Origin: Stichopus chloronotus
Taxonomy: Eukaryota > Echinodermata > Holothuroidea > Aspidochirotida > Stichopodidae
Direction: 5' to 3'
Length of the DNA stretch: 64,000 bases
Assembly: GCA_021234535.1 (NCBI GenBank)
Contig: CM037830.1
Coordinates: 9,799,252-9,863,251 of the forward strand
This document shows positions 51,601 through 62,240 of this stretch, one piece after another. The notes below the pieces were generated by a model. That model worked only from the letters and a program-made list of their open reading frames with translations, did not search any database and was not told the DNA's origin. A program made the translations under genes and the position numbers. Positions within the stretch are counted from its first letter, which is position 1, and every line of letters begins with the position of its first letter.

Positions 51601-52350
51601 TGTGATCTTCTACTGCAGATTAAGTTGTATTATGTTTGTAAAACAAATGAAAGAAAATGATTCAAGCATAAGATTCTCATGTTCTTTGTACTTTATTATA
51701 CAAAAGTTTGTACATCTGATGTTTATAAAAAACATCTCTGCAATCAGTTATTATCCCTATTTACAACTGGCAGAAAACATCAAAGACATCACTCGGTGCC
51801 CCAAGCTACATTTTGGATACAGGGTAAGCAAACTTATTTTTTGGTTCTGCTGTTTAATTCAGAAGATGCAGAGTAACTGATATTACACAGCATACACAGG
51901 AGCAGAACGTTTTGTGTTCCACATGGTCCTTGTGTGCTCACTAAGATACTTAAACTAGGATTGCGTTTGAACAAGGAGGGTTTTAGACAGGCTGTGGGAG
52001 GGGCTAGGAGTACATGGTTTGGAGCATTGGTACTGTCTGGGTGAATGAGTACCGTACCTGACCTATAAGGTTATCCCATAGAAGAAATGTAAACCAAGTT
52101 ACATTTTGTGGTTACAACCTGAGTGACAGTTTATTCTTGCTTGCAACCACCTGTACAGCGGCTTACTAGTATGTACGGACAAAACAGACTGTCTTTCTTC
52201 TCCACGAATCTACAGAATTCAATTCAAAAACAGAATTTGTCAGTGGCAGTCATTTCTTGCTGCTACTTTCCACACCAACAAACTCACCAGAAATCATCTG
52301 GAGACATAAGATACTTTGAAAATTGTAAGTACAAGTTTGCAGAGCAATGA
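39664..52350 (+). CDS. GTF3C6: General transcription factor 3C subunit 6 (TFIIIC 35-kDa type), 3' end uncertain
   Basis: Exons 39664-39693 (MATNDAEEDE), 46647-46724, 47142-47256, 48360-48452 and 51774-51823 join in phase. They read as an acidic start, then LLEVTGIIDADTFSK, then NPILQVGNYIFSGEY, then GTSLFFEED, then a basic LKYVCKSSRKL segment, and end near a FGYR that aligns with FSYR of the human protein. This is the TFIIIC tau55/sub6-type beta-barrel subunit of the Pol III factor TFIIIC, which binds the A-box side of tRNA promoters in the nucleus. A last exon at 52159-52350 keeps frame and would give 185 residues (human 213), but its sequence does not resemble the vertebrate acidic tail. 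It may be lineage-specific or wrong, and a strong donor (GTAAGT) at about 52325 lies inside it. Intron 1 is ~7 kb and full of transposons. Confidence 0.82.
39943..41291. mobile_element. 1.35-kb inverted-repeat DNA transposon in GTF3C6 intron 1
   Basis: The left end CAGGGTTGGAAAACCTTGC (39943 on) is repeated as its exact complement at the right end (to 41291). Next to the ends, GCGGGAAATC-type motifs occur twice on the left and twice on the right, in the same orientation. Flanks GCCTAGGG and GCCTAGGC are similar, but the left copy is offset by three bases. The CAG...CTG ends and possible 8-bp duplication suggest hAT. No transposase is visible. Confidence 0.7.
41900..43197 (-). pseudogene. 5'-truncated non-LTR retrotransposon reverse transcriptase, antisense in GTF3C6 intron 1
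   Basis: Minus-strand frames read as a reverse transcriptase core, in order: KILEHVIHS, QHGFRPRHCCKSQL, MDFSKAFDTVPHNRLL, SGVPQGTVLGPLLF, then FAYDC where active enzymes have FADD. After a frame change come the SYLGV and LVRPILEYSSSVWDP motifs, and at the end SFFPRTVRDWNLLP. This layout is that of jockey/CR1-type LINEs. The lost catalytic Asp, frameshifts and missing endonuclease and N-terminal parts show it is dead. No poly(A) tail or target duplication was seen. Confidence 0.88.
43994..44039 (+). repeat. 17-bp-arm imperfect hairpin
   Basis: Arms 43994-44010 (TGTACGTGCTGGAGTCC) and 44023-44039 pair along 17 positions with two G-U type pairs and a 12-base loop. It lies in GTF3C6 intron 1. 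The stem is short for a microRNA precursor and I claim no function. Confidence 0.6.
44430..45235 (-). pseudogene. Second non-LTR reverse transcriptase remnant, antisense in GTF3C6 intron 1
   Basis: Minus-strand frames show SQHGFMSGGSYLSNLL, a YLDF-FDKVPH block, a PQG motif, FINDIHENI, FAHDTKIF (second catalytic Asp region altered), then KCEVLHVGKNNPE and EEKDLGVMI. The sequence differs from the remnant at 41.9-43.2 kb, so it is a separate element or subfamily. Several frameshifts and stops are present. It lacks the N-terminal and endonuclease regions. Confidence 0.85.
45293..45520 (+). repeat. Two tandem ~126-bp copies
   Basis: The phrase ACCCATGAATTCTAAATG at about 45296 recurs at about 45421, followed in both by GCTGGGC.GTTCCATA and, later, ATCAAAGTTTAAATG. 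The pair abuts the 5' side of the LINE remnant in GTF3C6 intron 1. Confidence 0.7.
47425..47800 (-). repeat. Diverged minisatellite-type units in GTF3C6 intron 3
   Basis: On the plus strand a GTGTGTGT tract is followed by units with 'ttgtaaacacgatatc', 'ggtggaggtc' and 'tttgaggtcatg'. These are the reverse complement of phrases in the array at 54.4-56.7 kb. About two to three decayed units remain. A weaker relative is visible near 49985-50100. Confidence 0.6.
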
Positions 52351-53222
52351 AAACATGAATGCCACTAATCATTTACATGATGATGCCCCTTTATATGGAA
52401 GTTCATACTAAATCTTGGTTCCTGCTTACCAGAATCTTCAGGAGTACACAGTATTGTCAAAGTATGGAATGCTAACTAGACATACCAAGTACCTAAAGGA
52501 GGGCCAGCTATACATCGCTTTCTATAAGATGAAATCACACAGCCAATGATGTATCCTACATTCATGTGCACGGACTAGATCGTACTGACCCAATATATGC
52601 AATATGTTGTAATGCTCATCATATACCCGAACAAAAATACTTTGATTGGCACTTTTGACAGAGGCATTTTTATTCACAGATGTTTTGTGAATTAAATTGA
52701 ATTCACAATATTTCAAAGAAAACGGTCGTACAATCCAACACTTGTGAATACTTAGCATCATCATTCCATGCTTTTCCCTCTCTCTTTACTGTAGGTTTTT
52801 TTACGATCTGACCGAGTTGGTAAACATGTAACTCTCACAATCATATCTAAATGAAAAGATCTGAAAATTTTACTGTCTGTTTTTGCGGCCAACTGTATCA
52901 CCCTTTCTGTGGACAATTCCTGCTTCTGTCATATCCAATATAACAAAATTTGGCCAAACTAATGAACCATAGGTTCCTCTCTCAGGTGGGTTTGCCCTTT
53001 TTTGTCGGAACAGTCCAGGTACAAATACCACTCTCTGTGACACAGCATGAAAAGGAATGATGTTTCTGGTGTCCTGTCATCCAATGACATCCCCTGCTTA
53101 CAACTGGTAAAAACAATGTCGCAGACATTGTTCCACAAACTGCATGGAGACAGCAGCAATTTCTTGTTGATGTTTATAAGAACCAATTGTCTCTGGATTA
53201 CACCAATCTGTGGTTGATGATG
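52351..53222. other. Convergent 3' region of GTF3C6 and RBM17
   Basis: No coding exon is supported. AATAAA on the minus strand at 52674-52669 is a candidate RBM17 poly(A) signal, about 550 bases past its stop. The C-terminal exon of GTF3C6 must lie before this point if the two genes do not overlap. Confidence 0.4.
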
Positions 53223-56200
53223 TCACGAATCCCTTCCCAACTCGAACCGTTTAAATTTTTCTGGGTCATAGAAAGATGCCTTTACCACACGCCCTCCAAA
53301 GAATCGTCCATTCAAATCTACGACAGCTGAAATGAACAAATTCAAGTGGGTTAATCCATGGTCAGCGTTTTACTTATAGACCAAAGATGGAAGTACAAAT
53401 TCAAAAGTTCCAGTGAGTTCATATTTGCATGCAAACAGTGAAGATCTTTAAAAGACATTTTATCTGACGAGAATTGTCCTACAAAACTGATCACTGAGAC
53501 AATTAGATAAAGCTGGATAATGCCGACACAAAATGCCAACTTTTAAGTTACTGTACCTTTGACTGCAGAAGCGATGCTTCCAAATTCTACAAATATCCTC
53601 ACAGCTTCATCTTCTTCGGCATTTGGCTCCTGGCAGACAAAAACAAAATGACGCTACTGAAGTTATTACTTAAACACCAGCTGTCAAATCCCAAAAGTTT
53701 ACTGCAGATGACAAGCGTGCGGTGCAGATATGAAAGAGCCATAGAAAACAGTATTTGTCAATCTCAGTGTTCTTTATTAAATCACACAAATGTTTTCAAC
53801 TCACGTTTCTGGAAATATTCAACAGTAGAATGTACCCAGACTTGCATTTAATGTGAATGGCATGTCTGGTAATGCACAGACCATTTTTGAAAATTTTGTA
53901 TAAAGCCTAAATGAAAACCTCTTTCAAACATTCAAATCAGTCCATACATTAGTTTCAAGTTGACTATCACAATTCATGTCCAACTCTGTCAAGCAAAGGC
54001 AGCAAGACGGCAAGTTGTAAGGTTTTGAGTGGTCTAAAGGCAATGTTGCCATAGATTAAGTCCTCATGCCGAGCCACAATTGGCTTACAAGGAACTAAGG
54101 AACCTGCTGGTTACTTTCAGTAGGAAACTACGGAAAGTAAACAGCAGGACTCTCTTATCCATTCATAATTTTCTGTTTACATTTATAAGTACCTGTTGTT
54201 TTGCAAGAGCTTTTCAAACATAAACCAGAAAGCCAAAAGGCTTTGTGATTCCTTGCCACATGGTTACATTATAACAAGCATGAATTATTCACATGACAAG
54301 TATGAGATCAACTGCAGTTACTGGTCTTGAAACACCACATTAATAAGCCTTTAACCCAAATAACCTTTATTTTGGTGACCTCAAATGACATTTGACGTCC
54401 ACTAAAAGCAATAGGGATCACCTACCCAGTATGGGGAAGCTACACATCAAGTATGACATCAGTCAACATGACTCTTCTGGAGATAATGTGCTAGAAAATT
54501 TTCACCTCGGGGGACCTCAAACGACCTTTGACCTCCACAAAACAACAGGAGTCATCTACTCAATATGACTAACCCACACACCAAGTATGACATCAGTCAC
54601 ACTTACCCTTCTAGAGATACTGTGTTTACAACGTGTTTACAGTTTGACTCAGGGTGACCTCAAGTGACCTTTATCTCCACCAAAAACAATAGGGATCATC
54701 TACTCAATATGACCAACTCACACACCAAGTATGGCATCAGTCGCAGTTACCGTTCTGGAGATATCATGTTTACAAGGTTTTCACATTTTGACCTCTGGTG
54801 ACCTCAAATAACCTTTGACCTCCACCAAAAGCAATAGGGATCATCTACTTAATATGACCAACCCACACAGTAAGTATAACATCAGTCACAGTTACTCTTC
54901 TGCAGATACTGTGTTTACAAGGTTTTTCCAGTTTGACCTCCATTGACCTCAAATGACCTTTGACCGCCACCAAAAACAATAGGGATCATCTACTCAATAT
55001 GACTAACCCACACACTACGTATGACATCAGACACAGTTACCGTCCTTGAGATATCGTGTTTGCAAGGTTTTCACATTTTGACCTCTGGTGACCTCAAATG
55101 ACCTTTGACCTCCACTAAAAACAATAGGGATAATCTACTTAATATGATCAACCCACACAGTAAGTATGACATCAGTCACAGTTACCCTTCTGGAGATATT
55201 GTGTTTACAAGGTTTTTCCAGTTTGACCTCCGTCGACCTCAAATGACCTTTGACCGCCACCAAAAGCAATAGGGATCATCTACTCAATATGACTAACCCA
55301 CACACCAGGTATGACATCAGACACAGTTACCGTTCTTGAGATACCGTGTTTGCAAGGTTTTCACATTTTGACCTCTGGTGACCTCAAATGACCTTTGACC
55401 TCCACTAAAAACAATAGGGATCATCTACTCAATATGACCAACTCACACACCAAGTATGACATCAGTCACAGTTACCGTTCTTGAGATATCGTGTTTACAA
55501 GGTTTTCACATTTTGACCTCTGGTGACCTCAAATGACCTTTGACCTCCACCAAAAGCAATAGGGATCATCTACTTCATATGACCAACCCACACAGTAAGT
55601 ATGACATCAGTCACAGTTACCCTTCTAGAGATATTATGTTTACAAGGTTTTTCCAGTTTGACCTCCGTTGACCTCAAATGACCTTTGACCGCCACTAAAA
55701 ATACTAGGGATCATCTACTCAATATGACTAACCCAAAGACTAGGTATGACATCAGACACAGTTACCGTTCTTGAGATATCGTGTTTACAAGGTTTTCACA
55801 TTTTGACCTCTGGTGACCTCAAATGACCTTTGACCTCCACTAAAAACAATAGGGATCATCTACTCAATATGACCAACTCACACACCAAGTATGACATCAG
55901 ACACAGTTACCGTTCTTTGAGATATCGTGTTTACAAGGTTTTCACATTTTGACCTCTGGTGACCTCAAATGACCTTTGACCTCCACTAAAAACAATAGGG
56001 ATCATCTACTCAATATGACCAACTCACACACCAAGTATGACATCAGTCACAGTTACCGTTCTTGAGATATCGTGTTTACAAGGTTTTCACATTTTGACCT
56101 CTGGTGACCTCAAATGACCTTTGACCTCCACCAAAAGCAATAGGGATCATCTACTTCATATGACCAACCCACACAGTAAGTATGACATCAGTCACAGTTA

Positions 56201-58648
56201 CCCTTCTAGAGATATTATGTTTACAAGGTTTTTCCAGTTTGACCTCCGTTGACCTCAAATGACCTTTGACCGCCACTAAAAACAATAGGGATCATCTACT
56301 CAATATGACTAACCCACACACTACGTATGACATCAGACACAGTTACCGTCCTTGAGATATCGTGTTTGCAAGGTTTTCACATTTTGACCTCTGGTGACCT
56401 CAAATGACCTTTGACCTCCACTAAAAACAATAGGGATCATCTACTTAATATGACCAACTCACACAGTAAGTATGACATCAGTCACAGTTACCGTTCTTGA
56501 GATATCGTGTTTACAAGGTTTTCACATTTTGACCTCTGGTGACCCCAAATGACCTTTGACCTCCACCAAAAACAATAGGGATCATCTACTCAATATGACC
56601 AACCCACACACCAAGTATGACATCAGTCATGGTTACCCTTCTTGAGATATCGTGTTTACAAGAAGTGTCACATACACACACACACACACGACATCACCAT
56701 CGCATAGATTCCTTCTGCCTTCGGCAAGGAATCCAAAATCTATGGACACCTATAACGGGGCTCAAAATCCCATGGCTATCGCGTCCTTACACATGGCCAT
56801 GGCGCCCCTCACTAAATATCGTATGAAATAACAGACCCACAGTCCTTTAACTCATTTGGCTGTGCCCTTCTTCAAGCTTAGTTTGAGCCCTGCTGCACAG
56901 AGATTGGTACATCTGTGTATGTGAAGCTGGCATTCAAAACAGCACACTCAACCAGTTAGTTCACCATGACCGACAGAGAGGGTGCACAGAATTGATGACT
57001 CACCTCGTATATCATACACTTCACCACGGCACCATACTTTGTGCACTCTTCTGCAGTCTCCGGTTGCAGCTCATCATCAACCTCACCGGGGCCGACCATA
57101 TTCTGCAAGGACAACAAGTAAATTCAGATGGTTTGGAGAGCTGGTGTCCATGCATAAGATGCACTATGATTACACTTTATCTACTCAAACCAGTTGACTG
57201 TGAACTGTTCTGCATTGACAGCAGTGAAATAGCGAAAGAATGAAGACTTGTTTCAGTATATTGGAACAAATAACATTAGAACAGTCAAACCAAAAATGGG
57301 TGCTTACAGAAGAGAACACTGCAGGCAAGTTCAAGAACTATAAAAAACCAAAGAATGGGACCTACTCATGGTAGGTATGTTGCAGTTTACAATTCCAAAA
57401 ACAGTTACTGATTCAATTGAAACTGTACGTAACACTTCTTTTCCTCAACTTTTCTTTTCTTTCTTTCTTCTCCTTCCTCTTGTTCCTTTTTAATGTTATG
57501 TTTATTCACAGGGCTGGACTAGAAGAGATTTACTTTTTCTGGTCCTTTTTTATGCATAGCTATTGTAGTGTAATCATTTGATTGTGTAAAAAATTTATAT
57601 GTGCTATATGCTATTATGTTCTGTTAAATGTTCTTGTGAATTCATTTAAGAAAATAAACAAAACAATTCAACATAAATTTATCACGCAAGGTGTTGTCTA
57701 CATTTTGGCTGTGAGATCAGCACTGATTGAAACTGATTGTCATTGAGAATTGAGAATACCCTAGGGCAGGCTTCCTCAATTAAATTTCTGAAGCACCACA
57801 TTACAAAATGTTACTGATATAATGCGCCACTGATTGCCGTCATGGGGAGGGGTATAAAGTGAGGGGTCTCTGCCTCCCCTTTCGAAAGTTTCTGCATTTC
57901 CGAAGGGGCTTAGATGCAAAATGGTGCAAAGTTTGTTCAATTTTACCGGTCAAAATTTTCCTCCAACTTAACAATTTTTTTGATAAATCATCTTATCGAA
58001 TGTGGGAACCTTGCATCAGATTAAGAAACCAACAAGGAAACATTCTCCACCCACCTAGTGGCTGAAATGACATTTAGATGATCTGGCAAGCCTCAAAAAA
58101 TCTGGAACAAATATAGTTGTAGATATTGTCATTACGTCCTGCAGGTGGTTGTGAGACAGTCGTGTTCGAAATTTGTTCTTGATAAAGTTCATGTTGCTGA
58201 AGGAACTTTCGCAGATATACGTAGATCCAAATATCCCCACCACTTTCAAGGATAATGATTTCAGCTCACTGCAAGCTTGAGGAACACTTATCCAGAAATC
58301 TGCTGATGTTTTGCAACCGTGCAAAACTTTCAATCCATCATCACTTTGTAGATCAATTAGCTGAGATATTCTCCCAGTAATTTTTTGCGCCATTCCAAAT
58401 CACATCGTACGCCACAAGTGGTGCGCGCACCGCTATTTAGGGAAGCCTGCCATAGGGCCTGCCATAGGGTATCTTCGATCATTTAGGGTACTGAATAGAA
58501 TGATAATGGTCCCAAGCACTTACCCTAAGGAGCACAACCTTTGTTGGATTTTTCATAACCTCTGAAAATTCACTGGCTGGTGTCGGTTGCTTGGGTAACG
58601 GCTGTGGCATTGATGGCGGCATTGACGGCGGCAGCATGTCAACATCAA
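53223..58648 (-). CDS. RBM17: RNA-binding protein 17 / splicing factor 45, C-terminal part
   Basis: Four 3' exons are present: 58648-58524, 57102-57004, 53629-53557 and 53326-53223 (TGA). They join in phase to about 110 residues. The sequence reads NPTKVVLLRNMVG, then GEVDDELQPETAEECTKYG, then EDEAVRIFVEF, then AVVDLNGRFFGGRVVKA. That is the U2AF-homology motif (UHM) of SPF45. The R-x-F ligand-binding signature is kept (GRFFGGR, human GRYFGGR). RBM17 is a nuclear U2-snRNP-associated splicing factor that uses its UHM to bind SF3B1/U2AF ULM peptides. The C-terminal tail (KRFELGRDS) differs from the vertebrate one. A Pro-rich run (PPSMPPSMPQPLP) precedes the UHM. The G-patch and N-terminus were not found to 64000, so the gene is truncated by the window or has a very long intron. 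Confidence 0.95.
54370..56660 (+). repeat. Array of ~145-bp repeats (about 15 units) inside an RBM17 intron
   Basis: Nearly 2.3 kb of the 3.4-kb intron is a head-to-tail array with a spacing of about 142-148 bp. Two unit types partly alternate: one has GACCTCTGG...TTTGACCTCCAC, the other GACCTCCGT...TTTGACCGCCAC. Most units contain TGACCTTTGACC, 'caatagggatcatctact', 'cagttac' and a 'gagatat.gtgttta' phrase. Units at the left edge are the most diverged. The array ends in a CA tract (about 56670-56690) and a short self-complementary GGAATC/GATTCC end near 56695-56725. Confidence 0.95.
57420..57480 (+). repeat. Polypyrimidine tract in an RBM17 intron
   Basis: About 60 bases are almost entirely C and T (for example TTTCTTTCTTTCTTCTCC). 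On the transcribed minus strand it is a purine tract. I see no mobile-element ends here. Confidence 0.6.
57767..58449 (-). mobile_element. 683-bp hAT element with transposase C-terminus, in an RBM17 intron
   Basis: The inverted ends share CAGGCTTCC. Flanks CCCTAGGG (57759-57766) and CCATAGGG (58450-58457) form an 8-bp target duplication with one change. The minus strand encodes an open frame (about 58393-58055) with GSTYICESSFSNMNFIKNK followed by RTRLSHNHLQ, the hAT C-terminal dimerisation region seen in GTF2IRD2/ZBED-type transposases. The catalytic domain is absent, so it is an internally deleted copy. The right end lies only 74 bases from RBM17 exon 58524-58648. Confidence 0.88.
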
Positions 58649-59829
58649 CTGACGAGAAATAAAAATTTACATGATACTTTAATACCATATCAAAATATGT
58701 TCAATATATATGTTCAATAATCAATATGTTCAAAATATGTTCAATATTTTATCCCAATGAATTCTATGAAATACTCCAACAGATTTCCAATGCCACAAAC
58801 TTTTGTACGTACTTGGCTTCCAGTAACCTTCATTTGGATCTAATCAATCAACACTTCAGCAGGAAAAAAATGGAGCAAACAGACAAGAACAAAAGTGTGA
58901 GAATGTGGGTTCAACACTACATGACGAGAGAAGTATCTCATATAAATAATGTGTATGCAATTGCTGATGGATAACAGGACTCACTAAACAAATGTTAATA
59001 CTACAAATCTTGATACATTTACCCATAATTTTCATACAGGTACTTATCAGAATGGGTTCAGTCTAGAAAAAAAAAAGTCAAAAGAAGTGGAAGCAATATT
59101 GATGAGGTGGATACCAGAAAAGGGTGGCAAAAGCACTTAAACCTGATAAAGGAAATACAGATGATAAACTCACTATTAAACTGTGTTGAATTATTAAAAT
59201 GTTGTGGGTTCCTACTTTTAAAAAACGTACTGTTTCTCCGGCTTGATAAAAGACATCAAGTTTAAAAAGTTTAAAATTTTTCAAGAATCAAGGTACAACC
59301 AGAAAGTCAAATGACTTTGTGATTTGTTGCCAATATCTCATTTTTTCATACACACACAATCACTTACAAACAAATCCAAACAGTGAAGACGAGAAGGGAC
59401 CAGGAACCATACCAAATGAATAACAAAATGCAAGGATGACATCCACATTTCTGTATCACTTATGGGATGTTCCCAAATGCTAACATGAATGAGTATAAAT
59501 GTCATTCATTCAGCATTGATGCAATTGTGGTTTATATGAAGGAGGTAATTCATAAGTTGAAAGAAAGTTTGTGACACCAAATTGTGGTTACAGATCTGAA
59601 CTTGTGTAAGTCAACAAAGGCATTCTGGAATATATATTGCCTTCCAGGGAGAGGTTTACTGTAACTAAAACAACCAAGTGATAAGAGCTATGTTAAGTGG
59701 TTGTTTGTAGAAGGCATAGAAAAGGGACTTTAAATGTTCCACAAATTGAAAGAAAATGAGACCAAAGTCTGTCTACTGTAGCAGTAGTCTCTGCTATTAA
59801 ACCTAGATCTACATTTTGGCAAGTTTTCA

Positions 59830-60625
59830 GTAGGAAAGCTTATTTAGCCCTTTAAGCTCCATGAAAAACAATATAGATCATGTACTTACAGTGGACTACC
59901 AACAATCCAACTTTTAAGCTCAAGCACCTTTCTCTTCTCAAGATACTGTGTTTATAAGGTTTCCACACTACAGTATGTCCTCTATTGACTCCACATGACC
60001 TTTGACATCCATAAGAAATGACTGACATATACTCATTCGGGAAAACCAATTATACTGTAAGAGTTTGAAGTTGCAGCATGGTTTAGTTGCTGAGATATCT
60101 CCCTTTAATAGTAGGTTTTCTTCCTTTAATTATCTAGTGACCTCAAATGACCTTTGACCTCCATGAAAAGCAATACGGATCATCTACTCTCCATGGACTA
60201 CCAACACGCCATGTTTGATGTTCAAGCACCTTTAGCTTCTTGAGATACCGTGTTTACAAGGTTTTTTGAACAAATGTCCTCTATTGACCTTACATGACCT
60301 TTAACCTTCAGACAAAAGGCAGACATCATCTTCTCATAAGTTGCTACCAGTAATAAGGGTTTGAAGTTCCAACAACATTTGGTTGCTGAGATATCTCTCT
60401 TGAAGGTTTTCATACTCTACGCTCTGGTCACCTCAAATGACCTTTGACCTCCCATGAACAACAACAGGGATTACCTACACACCAACTTCGCAGTTCGAGC
60501 ACCATTCCCTTCTTAAGATATCATGTTTGCAAGCCAAGGCATCACGTACGCACACACACACACTCACACACACACGCCATCAACATGGCATTGGTTCCTT
60601 GCCTGCCTTCAGGAAGGAACAAAAA
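59830..60625 (+). repeat. Minisatellite-type element with CA tract and terminal hairpin, copy 3
   Basis: About four diverged units carry AAATGACCTTTGACCTCC (around 60145 and 60440) and 'gagatat...tttgaag' phrases. They are followed by a CACACACA tract (about 60550-60575) and GGTTCCTTGCCTGCCTTC with its near-complement AGGAAGGAAC (60590-60620). The order is the same as in the elements at 54.4-56.7 kb and 34.8-35.6 kb. Confidence 0.75.
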
Positions 60626-61439
60626 ACCAGAAGAGATGACAAAACATGCTATGGGAAAGGGGTAGACAGGTGCCACTTACTTGTGAAGACAGTCAGTGCA
60701 ACACAAATGGGGATTCAAATCCATGAGACACTTAACATTCCAAAGCTCCTGACAAGGCCCCCCCACCTGCAGACTTTACAGAAAAAACAATTATCCCAAA
60801 GTCAGATCATCTCTCATTTTGTAAGTTATTTATATCACATTCCATTGAAGGTTGGGACAAGTTCAAATCAAACAGAACTCCTTTGTGCCTGAATGCAAAG
60901 CATCGATTCTGAAACCCAGAGATTTTAACTTCCATCCTACTACTTCATAAGAGGTGATCGAAAGTTCAGAATCTTGGCTGATGTGTGCTGAACCAGCAAC
61001 TTTGAATTTGAGCACTTTTGATCTTTAATTTATTGTGTTTGGGGGTGTTTTCAGAGGCAGACAGGCCGATTAGATGCCAAAGATTACAGTACAACATTTG
61101 CAAAGAAAACTCAGATAACATAGACAAACTCACTGAAGTTGTGTCATGTTGTTTCAATTTTGAAAGTGGCATGTGTGTTTCAAAGAAAGCAACCCCCAGG
61201 GCAACATTTAGTAAATTTATGGATTTCAGCCAATGCTGACATCAAACGAATGGAGAAACAAAAGGGACATGTGGTAGAGGTACATGACCAACAACTTAGG
61301 AGAATGTAGAGAGATATTAACAGATGTGTACATCAAAATAGCAGTTCTGTTTTTCACAAAGTAACTGCTGACTCTAAATCTCTCTGAATTTACTTAGAAT
61401 TGTTCAATCACTTCATGATGATGAAAACAAACTAATACC

Positions 61440-62240
61440 AGAGAGATGCAATTTGAAAGCTTCAATGATTCCATTGGCTTAGACCTACCACACCTTTTGC
61501 TTTTGCCTGAATATATGAATAATGTAAATTTTAAGTTGGAAGAAAAGAATGTTACAAAATGTCTCAAGTCTGTAGAGGATGGTACAGCTGGGGGCTGTGG
61601 CAATACAGCCTGATGGATTTATACGTTTTGTACAGGTGAGCGAGCCATCTGGTGTTTTTACGACTATCTTCAGTGGATGTAAAGCACAATGTGAAATACC
61701 GATCATGTGGAAAATTGCCATATATCCAAAGTAACATCCCATATCCAAAGAAATAGCTCCAAAATTCATAAAAGAATACAGACCAATTGATCTGGCCAGC
61801 ATAACTTTCAATTGTATGCAGATCATGCCTTTAATAGCCCAAACTACTATATTTATACACGTGGAGAGAGTAATAAAGAGGGCTGCCGTGTACTGAAGAT
61901 GTAGTTTACTCTCATTCACAGAACTAAATGGCAAAGATTGCACATTATCTAAGGTCTTATTTCTTGATTGTTCTTGTGCTTTTCACACTGTCCTTCAAAA
62001 CTGTTAAATCAAGGACATGCAAGGGTTTGTTGAAGAGCCATGGTTGTTATACTGGATATCAAATTTTGTAAATGACTGGTACAGACAAATAAAAGGTCTA
62101 ATGGAAAAATCAGAAATAATTGTCACTCAAGGTGGTCCCCAAGTTCTCTCTGTTCTTCACAATTTACACTAACAAAATTTCATCTACTGCAAAATGTCCT
62201 GTAGTAAGTAGATGATGACAATGCCACAGTATGCAATGTT
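61440..62240 (+). pseudogene. Decayed LINE reverse transcriptase fossil
   Basis: Plus-strand frames, broken by stops, read in RT order: EEKNVTKCLKSVEDGTAGG (pre-fingers), WKIAIYPK, KEYRPIDLASITFNCM, LFLDCSCAFHTV (altered first Asp motif), WISNFVNDWYRQIKG and GGPQVLSVL (PQG motif). It is more degraded than the two remnants in GTF3C6 and lies in the opposite orientation to RBM17. Confidence 0.7.

Noticed and set aside
58055..58393. A functional host gene of the GTF2IRD2/ZBED type
   Set aside because: The frame lies within inverted ends and target duplications of a hAT element and lacks the catalytic region, so it is a transposon remnant.
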